Assembly: GCA_009691915.1 (NCBI GenBank)
Contig: SIAD01000001.1
Span: 310,001-374,000 of the forward strand
Source: Phycisphaerales bacterium
GTDB taxonomy: Bacteria > Planctomycetota > Phycisphaerae > Phycisphaerales > SM1A02
Direction: 5' to 3'
DNA: 64,000 nt
The translations under genes and the position numbers were made by a program. Numbering within the stretch: the stretch's first letter is position 1; the number at the start of each line of letters is the position of its first letter. The notes beneath the pieces were generated by a model. It was given only the letters and a program-made list of their open reading frames with translations. It was not told where the DNA came from and ran no database searches. Shown piece by piece: positions 1-7,818 of the stretch.

Positions 1-101
1 GACATCGCCGCTTGACAGGCGCACACGGCGAGGTCCCACTGCGCCACACGCATGATTCCGGCCCCAGGAGCACGGCGCCGATGATCAAGCAGCGCGATCA
101 C
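1..101 (-). CDS. Probable 1-acyl-glycerol-3-phosphate acyltransferase, N-terminal fragment
   Basis: The reading frame opens with a GTG that overlaps the cmk stop in a GTGA junction and runs off the left edge after 33 codons. The visible residues (RRRAPGAGIMRV, then a hydrophobic run) resemble the start of PlsC acyltransferases, which often follow cmk. PlsC adds the second acyl chain to lysophosphatidic acid at the membrane. No catalytic HX4D motif is visible because the gene is cut. The assignment is inferred from position and a weak N-terminal resemblance only. Confidence 0.35.
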   Translation of the reverse strand, partial: MIALLDHRRRAPGAGIMRVAQWDLAVCACQAAM

Positions 102-811
102 ACCAGTCCCCCGCAGCCGCACCCCACCGCCGAGGCGGGGACGCGGGCGCGGACAACTCGTTCGAGCTCCTCCAGCACTTGCGCAAAGGACAGATCGCTA
201 GTGTCTATGGAGACCGCACCGCTAGGACGCGCGAGCGGCCCATCGCGCCGACCTCGATCAGAGGCGTCGCGCGCCGAGATGTCCGCCATCACCTCATGAT
301 CGTTTACACAGAGTCCGTGGCAACGCAACTCCTCCGCGCGCCGATGAGCCCTCACCTCGGGTCGCGCATCGAGCCAGAGTCGCACGGCCGCGTCGGGAAA
401 CACAACACTTCCCTGATCGCGCCCCTCGGTGATGAGGCGAGCGTGCTGCGCCGCCACGGCGCGCTGGGCCTCGACCATGCGCGCACGCACGGCAGTGTGC
501 GAGGCCACTTCGGAGACAATCCTGGTCACATCTTCATCACGGATGCGTTCGTGGACATCGCGCGAACCCAGGCGCACGATCGGCGGGCGCGACGAGAAGT
601 CGACCACCAGTTCGCACCGATCCATCTCTGCAACGATGCCGGGCCCGTTCGACGGCGCGATCGCCCGTTCAATCGCCAGCAACGCGACCGCGCGGTACAT
701 AGCACCGGTGTCCAGCATGTCGAAGCCGAGCCGCAGCGCGAGCGCTGCGGCCGCTGACGATTTCCCCGTCCCAGCTGGTCCATCGATCGTGATCACGATC
801 CCCGGCTTCAT
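98..811 (-). CDS. cmk: Cytidylate kinase
   Basis: Cmk phosphorylates CMP and dCMP with ATP in pyrimidine nucleotide recycling in the cytoplasm. The 237-residue protein begins with ITIDGPAGTGKSS (P-loop, residues 7-19), followed by LDTGAMYRA, the CMP-binding signature. It also has TEGRDQGSVVFPDA, close to the family's GRDIGTVVFPDA, and RRAEELRCHG in the lid region. Length is normal. Its ATG overlaps the stop of the upstream TIM-barrel gene by four bases, so the two are probably co-transcribed, with the plsC-like fragment following. The NMP kinase family is certain. The choice of Cmk over other NMP kinases rests on the DTGAMYRA motif. Confidence 0.95.
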   Translation of the reverse strand: MKPGIVITIDGPAGTGKSSAAAALALRLGFDMLDTGAMYRAVALLAIERAIAPSNGPGIVAEMDRCELVVDFSSRPPIVRLGSRDVHERIRDEDVTRIVSEVASHTAVRARMVEAQRAVAAQHARLITEGRDQGSVVFPDAAVRLWLDARPEVRAHRRAEELRCHGLCVNDHEVMADISARDASDRGRRDGPLARPSGAVSIDTSDLSFAQVLEELERVVRARVPASAVGCGCGGLV

Positions 812-1599
812 GCCACTGGATCCTCACGGCCAAGCAGCTGCATGAGTCGCTCTCGTGCGCGTTCGATCCCCGCGACCCAGTTGGTCTTGCCCTCCCAGCT
901 GAGGGCGAACTTGTTGGTGTATCCGTAGGACAGCAATCCATCAACGAACGCCGCGATATCCCATGAGGGGTGCTCACCATCCTTTGTGAATCCCGCGACC
1001 GAGAGCTCGATGGCCCCCGCGTAGGGAGCGAGCTTGCGCAGAGTCGCGATGCCGTCCCCAGTTGCCTCGGCATGGGCAAAACTCGGCATAGCCCCGATGT
1101 GAAATCCGCCGATGCGCTTGATCGACTCCATGAGCTGCATCGGATCCGAGACTGGATCAAGCGTCGGACGAAGAAGAAGGTTGATGTCCTGCGCGTGCGG
1201 CGATTGAAGCACACTTCGAACCGCCACGACGGCGCGTTCCTCGTTCTCCGGCTGGGTCTTGGAGCGGATCGCCACCTCGCTGCAGCCCAGCAGTTTCGCC
1301 GCTCGCAGAAGCGTCGTGAGCGTCTTTGTTGCGCTGTCGTCGGCTGCCCCGAAGTCGAGCGGCGCGTCCTGCATCAGCGTCAAGCACGGGCAATGCGCGC
1401 GATCCGCCTCGTCTCTAAACCGTTCGAGGTGCGCGGCGGTCCGACCACGAATCAGATCGACCGGGACGACGAGCCCGCGCAACTCCATGGTCTCTGCAAC
1501 AAACTTGGGAATGTCGAAGAGGTCGAGCGGTTCCCCCTTGCGGGGCAGCGGCGTCATCGCACAACCGGCACAGAGAGCGAGAAGGATCTGGTTGCTCAT
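808..1599 (-). CDS. TIM-barrel sugar phosphate isomerase/epimerase-like protein
   Basis: This 263-residue protein looks like a member of the xylose-isomerase-like TIM-barrel (AP endonuclease 2) superfamily. The pattern of beta strands (for example LRGLVVPVDL, ALSWEGKTNW near the end) and the lack of a signal peptide support a cytoplasmic enzyme. No substrate can be inferred, and I do not see a full set of metal-binding Glu/His/Asp residues. It lies directly upstream of cmk with a 4-base overlap. A second member of the same superfamily starts at 63624. Divergently placed gcvH is 75 bases away, and a TATCCT element 24 bases upstream is a possible -10. Confidence 0.5.
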   Translation of the reverse strand: MSNQILLALCAGCAMTPLPRKGEPLDLFDIPKFVAETMELRGLVVPVDLIRGRTAAHLERFRDEADRAHCPCLTLMQDAPLDFGAADDSATKTLTTLLRAAKLLGCSEVAIRSKTQPENEERAVVAVRSVLQSPHAQDINLLLRPTLDPVSDPMQLMESIKRIGGFHIGAMPSFAHAEATGDGIATLRKLAPYAGAIELSVAGFTKDGEHPSWDIAAFVDGLLSYGYTNKFALSWEGKTNWVAGIERARERLMQLLGREDPVA

Positions 1600-1673
1600 C
1601 GAGTGGCGTGCAAGTCCGCCTCGGTGAGGATATCAGGAGGCTATGATTCCCACCCCCCAAGGAGACCCTCTCG

Positions 1674-2057
1674 ATGCCCAGCCCGTCCAACCTCAAGTTC
1701 ACCGACTCGCACGAGTGGTTCCGCGTGGATCACGAGACGGTTACGGTCGGCATCACCCAGTACGCGGCGAACGAATTGACCGATGTCACCTATGTCCAGA
1801 TGAAGGCGCCAGGGACCCAGATCGATCCCGGTACGAGCATCGGGGAAGTTGAGAGCGTCAAGACGACAAGCGATGTTTACTCAGTGGTCGGCGGATCGAT
1901 CGTCGAAGTCAACGACGCCGTCTCGAAGGATGCCTCACTGGTCAATAGTGACCCTTACGGCAAGGGCTGGCTCGTCAAACTCAAGGCGACCGACATCTCG
2001 GGGCTCCAGCAATTGATGGACGCCTCGTCGTATGACTCGAAGCACCCAATCCACTGA
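1674..2057 (+). CDS. gcvH: Glycine cleavage system H protein
   Basis: GcvH carries the lipoyl group that shuttles the aminomethyl intermediate between the P, T and L proteins of glycine cleavage. The 127-residue length is typical. The lipoyl domain contains GEVESVKTTSDVYS, with Lys63 as the predicted lipoylation site, and FTDSHEW near the N-terminus is characteristic. The ATG follows a good Shine-Dalgarno (AAGGAGA), one of few in the window, and TATGAT about 30 bases upstream may be the -10. No gcvT, gcvP or lipoylation gene is nearby. Its last 26 bases overlap the next ABC transporter gene. Confidence 0.96.
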   Translation: MPSPSNLKFTDSHEWFRVDHETVTVGITQYAANELTDVTYVQMKAPGTQIDPGTSIGEVESVKTTSDVYSVVGGSIVEVNDAVSKDASLVNSDPYGKGWLVKLKATDISGLQQLMDASSYDSKHPIH

Positions 2058-2805
2058 CCCATCGATCAGGGTCAGCGGGCTCCACAAGACCTACTTCCCA
2101 CGCGGCGCGCGCGCCAGGTTGCGCGCCGTAGAGGCGCTGCGCGGCGTCGACCTCACCATCGACGCCCCCGGGTTCTACGCCGTCATGGGCCGTTCCGGAA
2201 GCGGCAAGAGCACGCTGCTGCATCTCCTGGCTGGTCTCGACCGCCCCGACTCCGGGGAGATCTGGGTCGGATCTCAGGCCGTCCATGCGATGCCCGAGCG
2301 GGACCTCGTCCTCTACCGGCGCAAGTCAATCGGCATCGTCTTCCAGCAGTTCAATCTGCTGCCCACCTTGGATGCCCTGGGGAACACGATCCTTCCCGGA
2401 GTGCTCGATGGTGCCGAGCGCGGCGCGGTCGAGTCCCGCGGTCGCGCGCTGCTCGAGGAACTCGATCTCGGTTCGCGCATGCATCACCGGCCGGAGGCCC
2501 TCTCCGGTGGGGAGCAGCAGCGAGTGGCGATCGCCCGCGCGCTTCTGTTTGAACCACGGCTCATCCTCGCCGACGAGCCCACAGGGAGTCTCGACTCCGC
2601 CTCCAGCGAGCGACTCTGGAGCTTGCTCGAGTCAATGGCCCGCGCCCGTGGGATCATCGTGCTGATGGTGACGCACGAGAGCGTCGCCGCCGCGCACTGC
2701 GACCGGACATTCGTGCTTTCTGACGGACGAGTCTCAGGGGAGTTCAACAGTCATGGGCTCGATGCAGCCAGTCTGGCATCTCGCGCATCTGACCTTGCTC
2801 GGTAG
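2032..2805 (+). CDS. ABC transporter ATP-binding protein, LolD/MacB family
   Basis: This is the ATPase of a type VII (MacB/LolCDE/FtsEX-like) ABC system. The 257-residue protein shows Walker A GRSGSGKST, the Q-loop VFQQFNLLPTL, the signature LSGGEQQRVAIARAL, Walker B LILADEPTGSLD and the switch histidine in VTHE. The signature and DEPTGSLD form are diagnostic for the LolD/MacB group. It overlaps gcvH by 26 bases at its start and the FtsX-domain permease by 53 bases at its end, so it is translationally coupled to its membrane partner. The substrate is unknown; lipoprotein or peptide export, or envelope stress signalling, are the usual roles. Confidence 0.92.
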   Translation: MTRSTQSTDPSIRVSGLHKTYFPRGARARLRAVEALRGVDLTIDAPGFYAVMGRSGSGKSTLLHLLAGLDRPDSGEIWVGSQAVHAMPERDLVLYRRKSIGIVFQQFNLLPTLDALGNTILPGVLDGAERGAVESRGRALLEELDLGSRMHHRPEALSGGEQQRVAIARALLFEPRLILADEPTGSLDSASSERLWSLLESMARARGIIVLMVTHESVAAAHCDRTFVLSDGRVSGEFNSHGLDAASLASRASDLAR

Positions 2806-5353
2806 GCCGATGCGCTGCGTGCTCGTCGCCGCCGCCATCGCGGTGGCGAGCGCCCTCGTCGTTGCCATGAGCTGCGCGATCGAAACAGCCGTCGACAATG
2901 TGCAGGCGCGGATGGAGAAGCTCATCGGGGAGGCAGATGCCCGGGTCATCCATCAACACGGAGCGAACTTCGATCCAGCCATGCTCCAAGACATTCAGTC
3001 CTGGGACTCGGTGGCGGCAGCCGCGGGCCGGATCGCTGGCGCGCTCCTCCTTGAGCGCGTAGATGAGAGCGGCCCAACCAGCGGGCGGTCGCATCGTGCA
3101 ACCGTGCGATTCAGGGGAACCGATCTCGCTCAGGACGCGAGCTTTGCGCAACTCGACTATCGAATCGGGCGCGCCCCGAATGCACCGCTCGAAGTCGGCC
3201 TCGACCCATCCGCCGCAGAGGCGCTCGGTGCGTCGGTGGGGACGCGCCTCATGGTCGTTCGGTTCGGCGAGCCGCTGGAACTCATCGTCTCTGGGCTCTA
3301 CACCCGTCCGACGCTGGGTGCGCTCCAGCGACCGTCAGGCCACATCGCACGCGAGACCCTCGCGCAGGCCGCCGACTCGGATGATGGCGTCGCCATGATT
3401 TCCATCGCGCTCGCCAAGGATGTAGATGCCACTGCGTGGGTGGCCGCCCACAAGGATCGCATCCGTTCACCCTTGCTGCTGGAGACGACGACGATGGCCA
3501 CCAGCGGGCTCGACCGTCCCGCCCGCGTCGGCCGACTCCTTCTGGCGATCTTGACGATGCTCGCCTTCCTGTGCTGCTCGATCATCGTGGCGACGGCTAT
3601 GACCACCGCGCTCGCGCAGCAGCAACGCGAGCTGGCGATCACGCGGTGCGTCGGCGCTTCAAGATGTCAACTAGTCGCGGGGCAGGTGCTCGCCGGGGCG
3701 GCGCTCGGGGGAGCTGCGGGCGCAGTCGGAGTTCCGATTGGTCTCGGACTCGCCCGAGGAGTGGTCTGGTGGTATTCGAGCCTCCTGCCTGAGGGGATGA
3801 CCCTCGCGTGGCAAGGTGTCGCACTAGCAGTTGCAGGCGCAATCATCGCGGGAACTCTCGGCGCGCTCTGGCCGGCGGTGTCGGCGGCGCGCGTCGATGT
3901 CCTCAAGGCCCTCTCGCCCCATGCGAGTCCTACGAGTTCGCGGTCAATCGCCGTGGCGGCGGGCATCTGTGTCGCAGCCGTCGGGGCGCAGGTGGCACTC
4001 CTTCTGGTCGCGGACCATGAGGCCCGCTTCTGGGCATATGTCCTCGCCGGCCTTCCACTGCTCCATCTTGGACTGTTCCTGGCGGCGGTCCCAGTCCTGT
4101 GGGTCGTTGGGTGCCTCCTCTCAGGCGCACTCGAGAAGCTCCTCGGGCTCCCGCGCTCTCTTCTCAAGACCTCGATCGTCTCGTCCGTGTGGCGGATGGG
4201 ATTGGTCGCCGGTGCCCTCATGATCGGTGTCGCGATCCTTGTTGGCACATGGACCAGTGGGCGCGCGATCCTCAGCGATGTGACTCAGCGCATCCGGTTT
4301 GGTGACGCATTCGCCTTCAAGTCAACCGGATTCTCTTCGGCGGAGAGCGCGAGAATAAGAGCGATTGAAGGGATCGATCAGGTGGCGGCGGTTGGCTATC
4401 TCCCTCTGAGAGTAGTGGGAACGCAGGTATTCGGTCTCACGGGAATCGCCCCCGCCAATGTGGTCTGCATCGGCTTCGAAGTGGATCCGTTTCTCGCGAT
4501 GAATCATCTCGAGTGGGTGGCGGGTGATCCCACCCGAGCCGCCGCGCGCCTCAAGGAGGGCGATGCCATCCTGGTCGCCAGCGAATTCATGGTCGCCAAG
4601 GGGATCGGCCCGGGTCAGCACCTCGAACTCGGGAGCGCGGACGACCACAAGTCCTTCGAGGTCGTCGGGGTCGTCGGCGCCGCAGGCCTCGATGTCGCAA
4701 CGCAATTCTTTGGAATCCGCAGCTTTTACATGGAACATGCGATCAGCTGCGTCTTCATGGACTTCGACGCTGTCGCGAGGCATTTCGGAAGCCGCGAGGC
4801 GTTCCTGATGCAGATGTCATTGCCAGCGACGGCGACACGCGACGACGAACGGCGGATTCACAGTGCGATCGAGGCGGCGGCCCCGGGGACGGTCTTCGCC
4901 AGCGGTCGTTCAATCCGTAACGAGGTGCTGGACATCGGCCGCGTCGTGATGACGATCTGCAGCTCGATTGCGGGAGGCGCATTGATTCTTGCGTCGCTTG
5001 CCTGCGCGACGGTCATCGCTGCAGGAGTGTCCGCGCGCCAGCGCGAATTCGGAATCCTTCAGGCGGTCGGCGCCACGCGAGGGTTGGTCGTGCGCCTCGT
5101 GGCGGGCGAGGCAATTGTGATGGGAGTGACCGCCTCGCTGGTGGGGACGGCATTCGGATGGCATCTCGCATGGATGGAGGCGCGCGTCTATCACGATCTC
5201 GTCGGTCTCGAACTGCATCCGACCCTCGATCCGACGATCGCGCTCATCGGTGCCGCCACCGTCATCGTCACCGCGCTCCTTGCCTCCGTGCCCTCGATGC
5301 GACTCGTCACTCGCCGGAGTCCCAGCGCGCTCCTCACCTCGGCCGCCGCCTAG
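2753..5353 (+). CDS. FtsX-like ABC transporter permease
   Basis: This 866-residue membrane protein pairs with the upstream ATPase. An N-terminal membrane segment is followed by a large extracytoplasmic domain. Next comes a first FtsX-type bundle around residues 265-380, containing QQQRELAITRCVGASR, then further hydrophobic segments. A second extracytoplasmic domain (about residues 510-710) precedes a C-terminal FtsX bundle containing ARQREFGILQAVGATR. The two copies of the R-E-L/F-x-I-x-x-x-VGA motif are the typical coupling helices. The duplicated layout resembles fused LolC/LolE-type permeases. No accessory membrane-fusion protein lies nearby. Confidence 0.88.
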   Translation: MGSMQPVWHLAHLTLLGRPMRCVLVAAAIAVASALVVAMSCAIETAVDNVQARMEKLIGEADARVIHQHGANFDPAMLQDIQSWDSVAAAAGRIAGALLLERVDESGPTSGRSHRATVRFRGTDLAQDASFAQLDYRIGRAPNAPLEVGLDPSAAEALGASVGTRLMVVRFGEPLELIVSGLYTRPTLGALQRPSGHIARETLAQAADSDDGVAMISIALAKDVDATAWVAAHKDRIRSPLLLETTTMATSGLDRPARVGRLLLAILTMLAFLCCSIIVATAMTTALAQQQRELAITRCVGASRCQLVAGQVLAGAALGGAAGAVGVPIGLGLARGVVWWYSSLLPEGMTLAWQGVALAVAGAIIAGTLGALWPAVSAARVDVLKALSPHASPTSSRSIAVAAGICVAAVGAQVALLLVADHEARFWAYVLAGLPLLHLGLFLAAVPVLWVVGCLLSGALEKLLGLPRSLLKTSIVSSVWRMGLVAGALMIGVAILVGTWTSGRAILSDVTQRIRFGDAFAFKSTGFSSAESARIRAIEGIDQVAAVGYLPLRVVGTQVFGLTGIAPANVVCIGFEVDPFLAMNHLEWVAGDPTRAAARLKEGDAILVASEFMVAKGIGPGQHLELGSADDHKSFEVVGVVGAAGLDVATQFFGIRSFYMEHAISCVFMDFDAVARHFGSREAFLMQMSLPATATRDDERRIHSAIEAAAPGTVFASGRSIRNEVLDIGRVVMTICSSIAGGALILASLACATVIAAGVSARQREFGILQAVGATRGLVVRLVAGEAIVMGVTASLVGTAFGWHLAWMEARVYHDLVGLELHPTLDPTIALIGAATVIVTALLASVPSMRLVTRRSPSALLTSAAA

Positions 5354-5387
5354 TCCCGACTACTCTGGGACTCGGCGCAAGCGCACG

Positions 5388-7478
5388 ATGTCCACGCGAT
5401 TCAGGATCCATAGCCCTTACCAGCCTGCGGGCGACCAGCCCGAGGCGATCGAGCGACTCTGTCAGGGAATCGCGCAGGGACACCCATACCAGACGCTCCT
5501 CGGGGCCACCGGCACAGGCAAGACTTTCACGATGGCGAATGTCATCGAGCGGACGCAGCGACCGGCGCTCATTCTGAGCCACAACAAGACGCTCGCGGCG
5601 CAACTGTTCGAGGAGATGAAGGCGCTGTTTCCCGAGAACGCGGTGAGTTACTTCGTTTCGTACTACGACTACTTCCAGCCGGAGGCCTACCTCCCCGCGC
5701 GCGACATTTACATCGAAAAGGACTCGTCGCGTAATGCGGACCTTGACCGACTGCGCCTGGCGACGACCAGCAACCTTCTCCACCGCGACGACTCGGTGGT
5801 GGTTGCAAGCGTCTCATGCATCTACGGCCTCGGCTCTCCCGAGGAGTACGCGAATCGGAGCGCACTGGTTACACGCGGCGCCCCCGTTGACCGCACCGAG
5901 CTCCTCATGTCGCTGTGCGCGATGCAGTATTCGCGCAATGATGCGGCCCCGGAACGGGGCAACTACCGGGTTCGCGGCGAGTGCATCGAAGTGTGGCCCG
6001 CCTACGCCCAGCATGCGATCCGCATTGATCTCGCTGATGGCGTCGTCGAACGGGTGGAAAGATTCGACTCCCTGACCGGCGAGGGCTTCGGCGAAGAAGA
6101 CCGCGCGTACATCTTTCCGGCCGTTCACTACATGATGCCCCGGGACCAGCTCGACCGTGCCATCAAGACGATCCGCGAGGAAATGACCGTGCAGGTCGCC
6201 GCGCTCCAAGGCCAGGGCAAGCTGCTGGAGGCGCAGCGACTCATGGGTCGAACCCGATACGACCTCGAGATGCTGACGGAAACGGGAACTTGCGCGGGAA
6301 TAGAAAACTACTCACGCCACATGGAGGGGCGCGACGCCGGCAGCCGGGGCTACTGCCTCCTCGATTACTTCCGCCGAATGCCAGGACGCGCCAGTGACGA
6401 GTGGCTCGTGTTCGTCGACGAGAGCCATGTCACACTCCCCCAACTCCGCGGCATGCACGCGGGAGACCGAGCGCGCAAGGAGACGCTGGTGACTCACGGC
6501 TTCCGTCTCCCGAGCGCGCTTGACAACCGTCCCCTGATGTTCTCTGAGTGGGAGAGCCTGATCCCGCAGTGCGTCTTCGTAAGCGCGACGCCATCGCGCT
6601 TTGAACTCGAGCGCTCCGGTGGATTGGTGGCGGAGCAGATCATTCGTCCGACCGGGCTTCTTGACCCGCCAGTCGAAGTCCGGAGCGCGCGCGAACAGGT
6701 CCCCGACATTCTCAGAGAGATCAGCATCGTCGCCCAGCGCGGACTGCGCACGCTCGTGACCGCACTCACCAAGCGGCTCTGCGAAGAGCTCACGCGTTAC
6801 CTCGACGAGGCGGGGGTGCGAGTGCGTTACTTGCACAGTGATATCGAGACGCTCGAGAGGCTGGAGATTCTCCGCGATCTGCGGGAGGGGGCATTCGATG
6901 TTCTGGTGGGAGTGAACCTGCTGCGCGAGGGGCTCGATCTGCCGGAAGTTGCGCTCGTCTGCATCCTTGATGCCGACCGTCAGGGGTTCCTCCGAAGCGA
7001 GGCCAGTCTGATCCAGACGATGGGACGGGCAGCGCGCAACTCAGAAAGCCGATGCATCCTCTATGCCGACAGGATGACCCCGGAGATGCAGCGGGCCATC
7101 GACGAGATCGGACGACGACGAACAAAGCAGATCGCTCACAATCTGGCCCACGGGATCGTCCCAACGACCGTCGTCAAGAGCCAGCGACGCGCGCTTGAAG
7201 GAGAACTTGCCTCGGTGCGCGATCCGACGCCGCGGAAACCCGCGCCCCACAAGATCCTCCGAGCCGAACTGCTCGAGGAACTGGAGTCGGAGATGGCCGA
7301 GGCAGCCAAGGCCCTGCAGTTTGAGCGAGCCGCCCACTTGAGGGACGAGGCACTTCGCGTTCGAGCCATGGTTGGGGAGAGCGTCGAGGTCAGCGAGCCT
7401 GATCCCTCAGCGACGAAGGATCCTCCTCCCGGGTCTGCCAAGCGCAGGTCTGGTAGACGGTGGAAAAACCGCCGCTAG
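5388..7478 (+). CDS. uvrB: Excinuclease ABC subunit B
   Basis: UvrB is the damage-verifying helicase-like subunit of nucleotide excision repair. The 696-residue protein has Walker A GATGTGKTFT, the beta-hairpin region (YYDYFQPEAY), helicase motif DESHVTLPQL, motif VFVSATPS, the motif VI region QTMGRAARN and a C-terminal UVR domain (LQFERAAHLRDEA) that binds UvrC. I start at the ATG giving MSTRFRIHSPYQPAGDQP, the canonical N-terminus; the frame stays open for 46 codons upstream into the permease gene. TACTCT 21 bases upstream is a candidate -10. uvrA follows on the same strand after a 340-base gap. Confidence 0.97.
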   Translation: MSTRFRIHSPYQPAGDQPEAIERLCQGIAQGHPYQTLLGATGTGKTFTMANVIERTQRPALILSHNKTLAAQLFEEMKALFPENAVSYFVSYYDYFQPEAYLPARDIYIEKDSSRNADLDRLRLATTSNLLHRDDSVVVASVSCIYGLGSPEEYANRSALVTRGAPVDRTELLMSLCAMQYSRNDAAPERGNYRVRGECIEVWPAYAQHAIRIDLADGVVERVERFDSLTGEGFGEEDRAYIFPAVHYMMPRDQLDRAIKTIREEMTVQVAALQGQGKLLEAQRLMGRTRYDLEMLTETGTCAGIENYSRHMEGRDAGSRGYCLLDYFRRMPGRASDEWLVFVDESHVTLPQLRGMHAGDRARKETLVTHGFRLPSALDNRPLMFSEWESLIPQCVFVSATPSRFELERSGGLVAEQIIRPTGLLDPPVEVRSAREQVPDILREISIVAQRGLRTLVTALTKRLCEELTRYLDEAGVRVRYLHSDIETLERLEILRDLREGAFDVLVGVNLLREGLDLPEVALVCILDADRQGFLRSEASLIQTMGRAARNSESRCILYADRMTPEMQRAIDEIGRRRTKQIAHNLAHGIVPTTVVKSQRRALEGELASVRDPTPRKPAPHKILRAELLEELESEMAEAAKALQFERAAHLRDEALRVRAMVGESVEVSEPDPSATKDPPPGSAKRRSGRRWKNRR

Positions 7479-7818
7479 CGGTGGGCGACCCCGCGCAGCC
7501 GGATCCGTTTCGACCGCTCGGCGAGATCGTGATCTGCCCCGCCGGCGTTTGCCACAATCGATGTAGTCGGGGCGGGGATGGATGGCCGCACGACGACGCG
7601 CTTGGGGGGGTGCGGCGGGCATGCCAAGATCCGGGCCTGGGTATCGAAAGCAACTGTTGCAGCAGGACTTCGGGGCACTGAGAACTCCGTTCGTGCCCCT
7701 CAATTCGGTCAGTTCAAGCCCAGGGATGCACAATTCCCGAATCTATGATGACCACCTTGGGTTGCTGTCGCAGGCTCCCAGCCCGATCCGAGCGTCCCAG
7801 CGCATTATTCGAGCACCC
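7479..7818. other. 340-base gap between uvrB and uvrA, content unclear
   Basis: No recognisable gene lies here. The uvrA frame stays open back to 7582, but that extension has no family resemblance. Short open frames with fairly high third-position GC exist on both strands over about 7475-7680, and I cannot tell which, if either, is coding. TATGAT at 7744-7749 is a candidate -10 for uvrA, and an inverted GGGA/TCCC pair lies just before it. A small RNA, a small protein or a decayed gene are all possible. Confidence 0.4.

Noticed and set aside
12-299. Plus-strand open frame at the left edge
   Set aside because: It lies antisense to cmk, whose motifs are unmistakable, and its composition is that of a shadow frame.
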